From assembly GCA_036244855.1 (NCBI GenBank), contig BQKZ01001023.1, forward strand, positions 33,719 through 49,986: a stretch of 16,268 nucleotides of DNA. Reading direction: 5' to 3'. The notes beneath the pieces are model-generated. The model saw nothing but the letters and a program-made list of their open reading frames with translations, did no database searches and was not told where the DNA came from. Both the position numbers and the translations under genes were made by a program. Shown here piece after piece: positions 1 through 9,314 of this stretch (positions within the stretch are counted from its first letter, which is position 1; every line of letters begins with the position of its first letter). This DNA comes from Temnopleurus reevesii (taxonomy: Eukaryota > Echinodermata > Echinoidea > Temnopleuroida > Temnopleuridae).

Positions 1-100
1 AGCGTATTTTCGTGAGGGTGCGCGGCAGCACCCTTTCTCCCATAGACGCTGTGTATTGTAGCTTCAACAACCTGCACTACACGCTGAATTGGGGCGTTTT

Positions 101-164
101 CTGACTCTCTGGAGGGGGCACCACCAAAAGTCAGAAATCGTTAAAAAAACCCTCCGAGAGTCAG
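101..164. repeat. Short imperfect inverted repeat
   Basis: CTGACTCTCTGGAGGG at 101-116 is matched in inverse orientation by CCCTCCGAGAGTCAG at 150-164. The arms differ by one extra base, and a loop of about 33 bases separates them. It could fold as a hairpin in RNA, or be the terminal or internal repeat of a small mobile element. No target-site duplication was identified. Confidence 0.6.
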
Positions 165-497
165 ATTTTTTTGTCTAGTGGCTATACTGATTTCGGCGCT
201 AACGCACTTTCCTATCCAGCGCAGCGGCAATGCCTCTGGTGTACACACGAAGGGACATTTAAAGAACAAGGCATCTCCATACTCATAGCTGGATACAAAA
301 GTGCATTAGCACCCTGATTTCTTCACTCATTTGGCCAGGCATGGCAATAGGATGCCATTTATCAATTTAATGGTCTTTAATTTATATTGGGTAGATAATA
401 TTTTCAATTTTTTTGCCATATCCCAACACGTATAAACAAAATTGACATCAGGTTTCTGAGATGCTCTGCAAATTGTTTTTAAATCAAAATTCAAAAT

Positions 498-525
498 CCC
501 CCCCCCCCCCGCAATTTTTTTTTTT
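498..525. repeat. Poly(C)/poly(T) tract
   Basis: Thirteen consecutive C residues (498-510) are followed by GCAA and eleven T residues (515-525). This is a simple-sequence tract inside the MOCS2 intron, prone to length variation and sequencing error. Confidence 0.9.
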
Positions 526-771
526 AAACCCCAGAAAAGTAATTGATAATTTCTCCTTTATCGCCCAACCTCATCTCCTCTAATTCTGAGGTTATATTGA
601 TAGTAGGGATATCCATTGGTTCCATTTTAACGCCTGGTAGAACAATAGACAATGTAATTTCGTTTCACTCAGGTCTGCAAGTACCTAGTGTTTTCGGACT
701 GAATCATCAAATTGCACCCACCAAACTCAATACATGGGACCACACAAGAATCTAAGCACTGGGATACATAC

Positions 772-932
772 CTTGGATATTGCTCGCAAATCGTGTTGAA
801 AAGGTCACTGGCTTCAATCTGAGACTGAATCTGAAGATTAGTTTCCTTTGTTCCAGCAAGATCTCTACTTTTAGCAAAAAATAAAACGGTAACATCAACT
901 ATTCCTCCATTTTCTGTTCTATTTTGTGCCAT
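772..932 (-). CDS. MOCS2: MOCS2A/MoaD-like molybdopterin synthase small subunit, first coding exon (partial gene)
   Basis: The small subunit of molybdopterin synthase is a ubiquitin-fold sulfur carrier. Its C-terminal Gly-Gly thiocarboxylate supplies sulfur to cyclic pyranopterin monophosphate in cytosolic molybdenum cofactor synthesis. This exon encodes 53 residues plus two bases. The stretch VDVTVLFFAKSRDLAGTKE (about residues 13-31) matches the first beta strand and 'FAKS..(I/L)(A/T)G' signature of animal MOCS2A, and DLFNTICEQYP (about 43-53) fits the following helix. The ATG has a strong context (A at -3, G at +4). The reading frame continues 33 codons past 772, but AAG|GTATGT at 772/771 is an excellent donor and the downstream residues do not resemble the family, so the exon is ended there (phase 2). 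The remaining half, including the C-terminal Gly-Gly, was not found in 1-771 and must lie left of the window. In vertebrates MOCS2 mRNA is bicistronic (MOCS2A/2B); this cannot be judged here. Confidence 0.82.
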
Positions 933-1020
933 TTTCCAAACAATTTCACAGCTGAGTGAACAATCACACTAAGCCGAGCCGCTCATTATTGAAAGACTCG
1001 AGAACGTGTTGCCAAATTTA
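933..1020. promoter_or_regulatory. Putative MOCS2 promoter / 5' leader
   Basis: This is the sequence immediately upstream of the minus-strand MOCS2A start codon. It is locally less AT-rich than what follows and shows no TATA box at a useful distance, as expected for a housekeeping gene. It is called from position alone. The transcription start and any shared use with the plus-strand gene cannot be fixed from sequence. Confidence 0.3.
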
Positions 1021-2760
1021 CAAAATTTAGTGATCATACATCTGCATGATAGTCTGCATTAATACATTCATTATTTTTTAACATTATATATTTTTGATAT
1101 CTGAATATATATCTTTTCAGGCGTCTGTACGGGTTAACCATACGAACAGAGAATTTCATATTTTTTAATCAACTTTCTTTAAATTTCTTCAAAATTATTA
1201 TGATTTTCTAAACAAAAGTAATAATTTGATGTGTAATCCAGAGTAATCACGGCATGTAAAATAAGTCGAAGGACCTTCTAGATCATATTCCTCTGTACTG
1301 TGCCTGCAAAAGATGGTGGTTTTAATGTTGGATCACGAATTGAGAAATATTTTATGTGTATATCCGGACTAAGTTTGCAGGTCATTCTGATTTTTTTGGG
1401 CCGATCACCACTCCCTTCTACTTATACTTCTACTTCTACGTCGATACTCATTGAACGCCTGTTCAGCATCTTAATGAGGAGCACTTTTATAAGGTGGTGC
1501 TTTAATAAGGAAATGTGTTTAGTGCTCAATTACTAATCCCTTACCAAAAATCAATGTAATAGGAATAAATAATAAAAAGAAAAAAAAAGTATATAAACGA
1601 GAGAAGGTGCATGTGCATATATGCCAATATTATTTTTATTAAAACGTCCCAAATTTTCGGGGGCAACCTGCCCTCTTCTTCAGGGGGAAACAAAACAAGT
1701 TCTGATATTTAGAATGCGCATTCTCAGGCAAGGTTGCTAAGTGCATTGACTGCGCATATGTAACTTATACATAGGCTCATGAATATATTCAAGTGAACAT
1801 TGACCTGCCATCCCTATAACCATGCACCTCCCTCCCCCACAAAAAGGGACGGTCTGCCTACATAGGTATTCACAAGGAAAAGTAAAAAGAAAAAAAAAAG
1901 GGGCTCGAAGAAATCTAAAGCTCGCTTTATAATACTATATTTACTCTCCTTCCAGTCCCGAATAGAAGTAGCAGAAGATCAAAGAAACACAAAGGTTTCT
2001 AAATCAGAAATTGATGATGCATTTTGAAAGTCAGAATGAAAGCTGCTCCCCTCCAGATAAAACATAATGTCCCAGTACCAGCATTTGCATCATAATTGAT
2101 ATTTTTAAAAAAAATATCTAAATCATGAATCAATGCTGTATTCTACTATGATTCTAACTAACTTGCGCTCCGAGTTGTTATATTCTGGAGGAAAGAAAGT
2201 ATGACCAGCTGAGAGAATCATTACTTTTTGATCACTACTCAAATTGGCTCCTCCAGATTTAGAGTCTGCAGTTTGGAAAAATTTGGTATGCCAACTTTCC
2301 TGAAGTGACGACTTGTTTTGTTACTCAGACGTCAAAATCTCATCAGTAAGTATCAATTTTCAATCAAATATTAAAAGATTGAGTATTCTAGTTACGTTTA
2401 TATGAATCTAATTGAATGAGAGAAACATTCTATACTTAATTGAAATGAACTTATAGTCATGGTTGATCGTATTTGAGAGAAACGTGATGGGCTTTTCACT
2501 CAGGCACTGCCACTGCAAAGGCTTCAATCCATGTCCTATTGGCTAGTTGTATTGCATTGACATCGTGCTTTGAGTGACTTCCTGGTCCCGCATATTATAA
2601 ACAGTGCCTTGACTCAATATATATTCCTTAAATCGAAGGGATTTCTAGTAATTCAGCCTATAATTATGGGTTTTGGGGGCTCTTAGATTAATTCAGGTTC
2701 TATTTTTTTAGCCCATTTTCCTTTGTTTCTTAAATCTGACTTAAGTAACATTTTTTTTTT
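1021..2760. other. Intergenic stretch without recognised genes
   Basis: This is AT-rich sequence between MOCS2 and APH-1. The open frame at 1300-1536 shows no family resemblance and contains simple TCTACT-like repetition, so it is not called. A hairpin-bearing motif at about 1640-1690 resembles the end of a Penelope-like retroelement. Oligo-A tracts occur near 1575 and 1890. No exon or RNA gene was recognised in the rest. Confidence 0.5.
1637..1690 (-). mobile_element. Possible Penelope-like retroelement end remnant
   Basis: Read on the minus strand this is CTGAAGAAG, then a small GC-rich stem (GGGCAGGTTGCCC), then CCGAAAATTTGGGACG and an A/T-rich run. Many Penelope-like elements carry a 'CTGAAGAAG - short hairpin - CGAAACGT' block at an end, which is the basis for the suggestion. 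No reverse transcriptase or GIY-YIG coding sequence is visible nearby, so only a terminal scrap could be present. The assignment rests on remembered family appearance and is weak. Confidence 0.3.
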
Positions 2761-2794
2761 ATAGTATCAAGTAATGATACTTCAGGCCTCGAAT

Positions 2795-2955
2795 TAGCCG
2801 ACGGCCACCGACGGCCATTCATGGCCGTGATGCCCCTCCAATTTAGGCATATACTTACGGCCATCCAAAAATGCCCCTTTTCTATCTGGCCGTGGTGCCC
2901 TATCTCCCCAAATGAAGCCCTTCGCTATTTGGCAGTGGTGCCCTTTCTCCCCAAA
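2795..2955 (+). repeat. Degenerate GGCC-TGGTGCCC tandem repeats, left cluster
   Basis: Several copies of a motif like GGCCGTGGTGCCC occur, each followed by a T/C-rich or A-rich spacer (for example GGCCGTGATGCCCC and GGCAGTGGTGCCCTTTC). The open frame on the complementary strand here is an artefact of the repetition. The same motif in the same orientation recurs at 4690-4935. Confidence 0.65.
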
Positions 2956-3067
2956 TGATGATTTTAGTTTCTTTAGTTTTACCACGCCTTTTCGGCTTTC
3001 CCCTCACTCCAAACTTCACTAATCTGATCGACTCCAACGACTCTGTGACTAGCGGCCTTTCCCTGTG

Positions 3068-3100
3068 TATATATACGGTATGTGTCCGCTCAGATCAGTC
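3068..3100 (+). promoter_or_regulatory. Candidate TATA + initiator core promoter
   Basis: TATATATA begins at 3068. An exact invertebrate initiator consensus TCAGTC lies at 3095-3100, which puts the presumptive +1 A (3097) 29 bases downstream of the TATA start. The surrounding 3000-3480 is richer in G+C than the flanks. What it would transcribe is unclear: a lost transposase of the enclosing element, an untranslated leader of APH-1, or nothing. No downstream promoter element was found at the expected offset. Confidence 0.35.
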
Positions 3101-4375
3101 GAAGTCGAGAGCAAGAATCTCAAACAGTGAGTGCGTGGTTCCCCTATTCATAAGCACGCACATCGCTTGCGCTCAGCTCACACTCAGCTTGCCCCGAAAA
3201 AAAGTGCGTCCAACTTACAATTCCAACTTCGACTCAAAATCTGAAGTCCGTTTCTTGTTATATTCTTTGTAAAATAATCTCGAATGAATGTTGAACCACT
3301 CGGAAACGAATTTTCGATTGTTATCTGCCAATTAGCCGGAGTGCTAAATAATAAGTGCAAATATTTCATATTTCAACTTACGATTTGTTTTGGTCACATT
3401 CGATTATGGGCAACTGTTTGCATGCCTAGCATTTTTGGGACGCCTCCACTTGGATTGGACTCGTGAGGGACGATAAGCGAACTTTTAATATTTGGATACT
3501 CCGTTCTATTTCTCTATCGCGAAATAAAACTTTTAAATGAATAATAAGCTTGTAAAACTATTTTCTGTTTCATAATTTATCACTAAACATAATTTTCTGT
3601 GCCTGTTTTGAAGCTTTGAAAATATTACACCCCCGTTGTCTGAATCGGGCAGTCCACCTCTGATGATGTCTGCTATTGATATATCATAGTAGATATCATT
3701 GCCCCACACATTGAAATCGGTGTTTGTGATTGATGTTTCATATCGTATTTGTCACGGGCTTCGCAATGAAAACAAGATTTTATCCCTACTTTCAAATGTC
3801 CTGTGAGAATTTATATGCTATTATAATAATATTCGGCACCTAAATATAGTTGTAATTCCTGAATTTTTAGCTTGTTAGCAACACACTAGCAAGTTGGTGG
3901 GCACGGTGGTCAGCCTACTTTGGTGATGGGACACGCTATCATCATATGTTCATGAATAATATTTTTCATACGGCATTCTTCCACAATCAAGAAAACAATA
4001 TTAATTCCTGAAAATATTTTAATAAATAAATAATATAAATAAACGTACCGTTTAGCCATGGCAGCACATGCCCGGGGGTACGGTTTGTTAAATTTATGGT
4101 AGGGTTGGGGGAAGGGCAAGGGAGGGGAGTAGAGGGCGTTTCTCCATGAAAAGTAAATCACCATTCACACATCTAAGTCTGGTTAAAATATAATCTTTAT
4201 TGAAGTATCATACATAGAAATACTTTGTAAAATAGTTTCATGAACTAATGAAAAATAATGTGACATTCAAAGATGTTTTCCACAAACATAGATGACTAAT
4301 AGTATGATTAATTTTCATTTTTTAAAAATTTCTTTATTGAATTATCATTCTTTATGTAGGGATTGGGTGTCGTTT

Positions 4376-4387
4376 TGTGTGTGTGTG
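4376..4387. repeat. (TG)6 microsatellite
   Basis: Six perfect TG units, in a TG-rich neighbourhood that continues to the longer tract at 4541. Confidence 0.85.
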
Positions 4388-4540
4388 ATGTATTGATTGT
4401 TTTCCTGGTGTAAAATTGATTACAGTTGCTCACTTCATCTACCATTTATTTCGTTCTAGTCGAAGCTTTATTTCCATGTTTTTTTTTTAATTAGGGGAGC
4501 TGGGATGTTTGTCAGTATGTTATGTGTTTGTATGTGTACG

Positions 4541-4554
4541 TGTGTGTGTGTGTG
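4541..4554. repeat. (TG)7 microsatellite
   Basis: Seven perfect TG units, preceded by interrupted TATGTGTACG units. Confidence 0.85.
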
Positions 4555-4689
4555 TATGCTATAAAGGTTGCATATGTTGTACGTGTGCTAATCAAATATT
4601 AATAATTTACATAAATTATCACAATTTCATAATTAATAATATGATAAATTATGCATAAATAACATAGTCTATTAATATTTGTTGGTTTT

Positions 4690-4935
4690 GCCTTGATGCC
4701 CCTCTTACTTGCCTTGATGCCCTGAAAAAAAATTGAGAGCTTATGCAGAAAAATGCCCCCAAAATAAAAGAAATTGCCTGCCCCTAAAACTGGTGACTTT
4801 CGAGGCATGCGGCCTTGGTGCCTTTTTCAGTGGCCTTGGTGCCCTTTTCAGTGGCCTTGGTGCCCTTTGAAAAATAAAAAAGTTAAGGCCATGTGCCCTT
4901 TTTTTACAGGTGCCCTTTTTCAAAGTGGCCTTGAC
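4690..4935 (+). repeat. Degenerate GGCC-TTGGTGCCC tandem repeats, right cluster
   Basis: The clearest units are three successive GGCCTTGGTGCC(C) copies spaced about 22 bases apart between 4811 and 4869, with looser TGCCTTGATGCCC copies to the left. On the complementary strand they produce a proline/arginine repeat reading (RAPRPLK) that should not be taken as protein. The motif and orientation match the left cluster at 2795-2955. Confidence 0.7.
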
Positions 4936-4967
4936 CCTAAAAATTCCTAATTCAAGGCCTGATACTT

Positions 4968-5976
4968 TGAAAGTTTGATACAATGATAGATAGAAAATGA
5001 TACACAAACTAAAGACTTTAAAGTAGTAAAGAAGAATTAAACTCAACTGTATTATTCTGATTGCATATGCTAAAGCAACTTCATTTCAGTAAGTAAAAGT
5101 TGATTGTTTAATGTATATATTATTTAAATACAATTTTCATCAAATTTGTAATAAATCCCAGGCCATAGCAATTTTGGGATAGACTTGTGAGAACTTGTGG
5201 TATCAACAATTTCAGGGTGCCACATACGTACGTTTGGTTTAAATTTTGTGCAGTATGATGATGATGATGATCTATTAAAAATCTTACACCGCCATTGAGC
5301 AATGCTCCCAATAGGACATTAATTTGCCCAAATTGGTAATTTTTGTAAGGAGTTGGCAAGAAATAATGGAAATATCGGCAGATTTGCTTCCGTTAGCTCA
5401 AAAACATGGGTCTTGCGACACTCATCTGGATGCTTCCAATTTTGGAAAATGAATTATCGAAATTATAATCAAACGGTCATTCGATTCCTTAATATTTTGC
5501 AGTCAAACTACTGTAAATCTTAGATCTTTGATAGAAGCGAATTTACAATAATTCTAGTGCAAACTGAAGTCTATGAATGAATATGACACAGTTTGCTGAC
5601 AGTTCTCGCCATTTTCCTGTGTTGACCGATGTGATCGCTCTGTCAATAGAATTTTGATATTATGACATCTCCGTGATTCATTTGTGATTTGATTAGGCAT
5701 TTAAACATATTTGAAGCCCACAATATCTATTTTTATTTCATGCCAAAATGATTGAAAATTATTATGCATTTTAAGAGATATATTGCGCTAGATATTAAAT
5801 CTGAAAATGATTACGGAAAAAAATATGTGAATTATTGTGACCCCATCATACTTATAAGAAAAGAGGTATAGAACTTATTGTCAAAACATCCTTTCTAGCG
5901 GAGATATCACATGAACCCATCCCTTATAAGAATTTTATGAATTATAACCACCTTTTCTTTTTCTGTTTGTTTTCAG
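4968..5976. other. Region upstream of APH-1 start exon, no gene recognised
   Basis: AT-rich sequence containing a perfect ATG-type microsatellite (5255-5271). An untranslated APH-1 leader exon may lie here or further left, but no exon could be chosen with confidence. The open frame on the minus strand at 5120-5359 owes its histidine run to the microsatellite. The polypyrimidine tract and TTTCAG at about 5951-5976 are the acceptor of the start exon. Confidence 0.5.
5255..5271. repeat. (ATG)n microsatellite, 5.7 units
   Basis: Perfect ATG repeat of 17 bases, the same trinucleotide as the large tract in APH-1 intron 4. Confidence 0.85.
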
Positions 5977-5978
5977 TC

Positions 5979-6091
5979 ATGACGCTGCTGCAATTATTTG
6001 GGTCCATGTTCATTGCATATGGACCAGCATTTTCCCTCTTCTTGTTCACGATTGCTAGAGAACCTCTGCGGATTATTGTCATGATGGCTGG
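5979..6091 (+). CDS. APH1: APH-1 gamma-secretase subunit, coding exon 1 (residues 1-38)
   Basis: APH-1 is a seven-pass membrane scaffold that binds nicastrin, stabilises presenilin and assembles gamma-secretase, the intramembrane protease that cleaves Notch and other type I proteins. This exon encodes the first transmembrane helix. FIAYGPAFSLFLFTIA (residues 11-26) and EPLRIIVMMAG (28-38) match the near-invariant N-terminus of the family. The Gly at residue 8 and GPAF at 15-18 fall at the same distance from Met as in vertebrate and fly APH-1, which supports this start. The exon opens at 5977 after TTTTCAG, leaving only two untranslated bases before ATG, so an upstream non-coding exon is required. 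The donor is GG|GTAAGT at 6091/6092, phase 2. Confidence 0.93.
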
Positions 6092-7989
6092 GTAAGTTGA
6101 CTGAAGCTCTTTTACAATTATCGACTAGTGCTGTTGTGTACCTAGGATTCCCTACTATGTTGAACATCTTAAACGGTTACTCCAAGCCAAAAATAACTTG
6201 CTTTGATTAAAAGCGCAAAAATTAGACGAACATATCAAAAAAAGTTTGAGCAAAATCGGACAATAAATAAGAAAGTTATGAATTTTTGAAAGGTGTTTAA
6301 AAATAATTCAAATAGTTATATTTTTAGCAAATTGGCAACTTTGCATCACGTGACATCAAATAGTGATGACGTAGGTGCGTCACTTCTCTACAATGGGCTT
6401 ATTATATATCATTGCTTTTTAATCCGTCTTTTTAATCTTTAGAGAAAATTTTGTTGATGGATAATGTTCAATACATATCAAGCAATTATGTTCAAGAAAT
6501 ATAAATATTCAAAATAAGTTTTATATGAAAGATGAAGTGATAAATTATGGAATAAATATGATTTTAATAAACAATCAATAAGGAAAAGATTTATTCGTAT
6601 AAAGAATTGCTCTAATTAAGAGAATTTGAATATTTTCAACACTAATTTAATGACGTATTTGTTCCAACGATTTCAGTGTTGCTATAAATTGATTGCATAA
6701 ATATGAAAAATTAATTTGTCGATTATCATTTTCTTTTATATCATATTGTTTTTGTACAATTTATCATGTATGTTATTGTTTTTCAAATCATATTTTCTTT
6801 TTTGTATCATTTTGGTCATTGTAAATCCAAAGAGCATTCTTTTACCATAATTTACAGTACTTTTTTAGTAAACATTAGTTTTCTTCCGTGCAAGCGTAAT
6901 TATGACACAAAATACATATTTCTTATTAAACATATTGTTTATTAAAATCATATTTATTTATATAAATTTGTTATCTTTTCTTTGTAAGCAATATTTCAGA
7001 AGGTATAATCAAGAATATATATTCAACGAGATGAATTCGTCAAAAAAGGAACTATTTTTGCGCCCAATGGCTTTTAAACAGAACATTAAAAAACAAACAG
7101 ATAATACACTCACTCTAGAGAAGTAACGAACCTACGTCATCAACACACCGTGTCACGTGACCTATAGTTACAAATTGGCCAAAAATATAACTTTTTTGAA
7201 AATATTAAGATATTTTTCAAATATTCATAACTTTCTTATTTGTTGTCCGTTTTCGCTCAAACTTTTTTTTATCTGTTTGTCTGATTTTTGCGCTTTGAAT
7301 CAAAGCAAGAAATTTTTGATCCGGAGTCCTCCTTTAAGGATCAGAATGATTTTTACAGTGGAAAGTTGTTGTAGCGAAGCCCTCAGGACCACAGCAATCT
7401 GCCTGTCAACATTTTCAAGACCTTTGAATTGATAGTATAATTGCAGTTCAATTCTTTAGTTCAGTGTTGCTCAAGTTGTATTTTGGGGGGACTGAAGAAA
7501 AAGCTTTTGACTTAAAAAATCATGAATTATCAGGGATAAAAACAAAGCACTACTGAACAAAAATACTTGAAGAGACCTTCAACATATGTATTAATGTATA
7601 TAGTCGATTATTAGATAAATACATTTTAATTGAGGGAAGGTTTACTGTATTCATCCAACATATGTTGAACAAATTTCTGCGATCTCACTAGATATGCTGT
7701 CTCAGGAGATTTTGCCAGAAAATTGTTATTGATCGCAAATCAACTGCAGATAAGTAACACATTTACAAATATGCGCATTTTTATTCGCTCTCCGTCTGCA
7801 TTTTTGAAAAGATTTGCATGAAACAATGGATTTGATTAGCATGTGCCAATCCAGTGTAACTCGTGCTGATTGCAACTTTCTAGCAACTCCTCCTCAGACT
7901 CCCTATATATAACTTACTTCATGTTTAATGTTCAATTGTCCTAATCTCAGTGATGATTTGTTTTTTCTTTCTGTGTTTTCAATCCATAG
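6092..7989 (+). other. APH-1 intron 1 (1,898 bp)
   Basis: Bounded by GTAAGT and a long pyrimidine tract ending CCATAG. Most of its middle is the inverted-repeat element described separately. The remainder, 7338-7989, shows no exon. The open frames at 6902-7126 and 7157-7432 lie inside or across the mobile element and have no family resemblance. Confidence 0.9.
6169..7337. mobile_element. Non-autonomous inverted-repeat element with 222-bp arms and TTAA ends
   Basis: The left arm 6169-6390 and right arm 7116-7337 are inverted copies, roughly 75-80% alike by eye. They share blocks such as CTTGCTTTGATT, AGCGCAAAAAT, ATAAGAAAGTTATGAAT, GTCACGTGAC/CACGTGACA and GATGACGTAGGT. Both ends are TTAA, consistent with a TTAA target site as used by piggyBac-type elements. 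The interior of about 725 bp is very AT-rich and has no recognisable transposase. The arms carry CACGTG (E-box) and TGACGT (CRE half) motifs. A partial relative begins at 16121 with TTAAAGGGGAA. The family assignment by ends is inference. Confidence 0.8.
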
Positions 7990-8133
7990 AATGTTCTTCT
8001 GGTTATGTTCCCTATTGACATCCTCTATTCTTTGGTTCGCTGTGGTGCCTTTGAAAGATGATATCTCATTTGGACTGACGTTCTCAATCTTATTCCAAGA
8101 ATTATTCCGCTTTCTTTACTACAAACTTCTCAG
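7990..8133 (+). CDS. APH1: APH-1 gamma-secretase subunit, coding exon 2 (residues 38-86)
   Basis: Encodes the second and third membrane helices. The split Gly38 codon is completed by A at 7990, after the acceptor TTTTCAATCCATAG. MFFWLCSLLTSSILWF (39-54) matches the family's FFWL(V/C)SLL helix 2. FQELFRFLYYKLLR (73-86) matches the highly conserved QE.FR(F/Y).YYK(L/I)L signature after helix 3. The linker between helices 2 and 3 (about 20 residues from Trp53 to Gln74) is as short as in insect APH-1, roughly nine residues shorter than in vertebrate APH1A, so the protein is of the invertebrate type. The donor is CAG|GTAAGC at 8133/8134, phase 2. Confidence 0.94.
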
Positions 8134-9314
8134 GTAAGCTAAGAGTATGTATGATAAGAATGCTAGTCATGGTTATTACTCATGAAGCAGTCTTCACTTG
8201 AAAGTGTTTGGTGGACAAAAAAATAAGCCAAATTGCAAAGCGTATGTTAAGGACCGTTCAACTATTTCCAATCTTGCTACAATTTTGCAATCTGTCTAGG
8301 AATGTGTTTCATGGAATTGTTCATATAGGTACACATGACTCTACAAATGACTCATGACCATTTCTTGCACTCAATGATAAGCACACCTGAGAAAGGGTTA
8401 CTAGTTGTTCGTCGATCAACGAACCGCCTTATGAATTACAATCAGGTACAGGCATAAGGTTGAGGTTTTTCAAGATCAAATTATATTATCCAATCGCAAA
8501 CTGCGCAAGAGCAGCATAGCTTATATGCAAAGAGCATTAGAAGAGCTGGAATAGTGTGTAAGAGTAAGATGGCATGCTCCCGTGCTTTCTTTATGTGCTC
8601 TTTATGCTTTCTCTGCTTGTTTTAAGATGAATTCTTGATCAGGAAGAAATTTTGAACATGTTCAAATGACCTCTGCGATCCCACAACACTGTTTTTACAA
8701 TGCTACTAAGCGCCAGCGATGCCAGGATGCTTTCCCAGATTTATTAAATCTGTCAGATTGGGGTAGATCGGGAGCCAGTTTGACACATGTGCAATGGCTC
8801 CTTTAGAGTATGTAGGTACTTCTGGATGAAGACTACTTTCACTCAATGTAGTATTATAAGGTGAGTCTTTCATCAGAAAGAGCAGTGAAATTGCCTGAAA
8901 TCAAGTATTTCTTTATCTTGCCATGAAAGGGGATTCAACCCTCTTTGATTGCACGATTCTAGTAATATTGCATTAGGAAACACAGGTCTCTTTCTATAAT
9001 TTCCCTAGAGCATATACATTTGAGGAAATTTACGATAAATCCATTGAAGTCGATGAAATTTTAATGTAAAGGGATATTGCTGGAAAGTTCCAGATCAATT
9101 GCAATAAATTTCAAAACAATTGGAACTCCAAAGTGCATATGTTCATTCTTGCATAGTTCATGCTCCTATAAAAAGGCTTATAAAACAATGTTGATAAAAT
9201 GCAACACCACCGAAGGGAAATTCATAGTCTTTCCAGCTTTGCCCTTCTTGCCCTGCCAATCTCAAACTCAAACAGTTGATTGAAACTAACGTATTGTTAT
9301 TGTTGATACTTCAG
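8134..9314 (+). other. APH-1 intron 2 (1,181 bp)
   Basis: Bounded by GTAAGC and ACTTCAG. I saw no exon, RNA gene or large repeat in it. A perfect 17-base palindrome CAGATTTATTAAATCTG sits at 8736-8752. The open frame at 9077-9283 has no resemblance to anything I know. Confidence 0.88.

Larger units (their letters stand above)
1..771 (-). other. MOCS2 intron 1 (partial)
   Basis: The sequence runs leftwards from the donor GTATGT at 771. I searched it for the rest of MOCS2A (the conserved acidic/PPISGG-like end) and saw no convincing exon. It contains an inverted repeat (101-164), a poly(C)13 run at 498-510 and a T11 run at 515-525. The segment from 1 to about 260 is more GC-rich than its surroundings and may be an old repeat insertion. 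The open frame at 543-755 on the plus strand looks fortuitous. Confidence 0.55.
2775..4967. mobile_element. Putative 2.2-kb terminal-inverted-repeat DNA element (hAT-like?), non-autonomous
   Basis: The left end CAGGCCTCGAATTAG (2783-2797) is matched inversely at the right by CTAATTCAAGGCCTG (4947-4961), with one mismatch in 15. The 8-mer TGATACTT stands directly outside the left end (2775-2782) and recurs at the right end (4960-4967), overlapping the last two bases of the right inverted repeat. That leaves a 6-8 bp target duplication, the size range of hAT-type elements. Just inside both ends lie degenerate direct copies of a GGCC-T(K)GTGCCC motif. No transposase was recognised in the interior, so this would be a deletion derivative. 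The alternative is two independent insertions of one short repeat family whose near-palindromic AGGCCT end imitates an inverted pair. Confidence 0.45.

Noticed and set aside
669..771. Continuation of the MOCS2A frame past 772
   Set aside because: An excellent donor (AAG|GTATGT) lies at 772/771, and the residues beyond it do not match the family, which should run into a Gly-Gly-ending beta-grasp domain.
2794..2985. Minus-strand 63-codon frame
   Set aside because: It covers the left cluster of the same DNA repeat and has no independent coding evidence.
3910..4164. Minus-strand 84-codon frame
   Set aside because: No family resemblance; arises in AT-rich sequence with a purine-rich tract, without promoter or splice support.
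4741..5046. Minus-strand frame with RAPRPLK repeats
   Set aside because: It reads through degenerate GGCC-TTGGTGCCC DNA repeats; the peptide repetition follows from the DNA repetition.
6902..7432. Plus-strand frames considered as extra exons
   Set aside because: They fall in the AT-rich interior and right arm of the inverted-repeat element, and APH-1 exons 1 and 2 join in phase without them.
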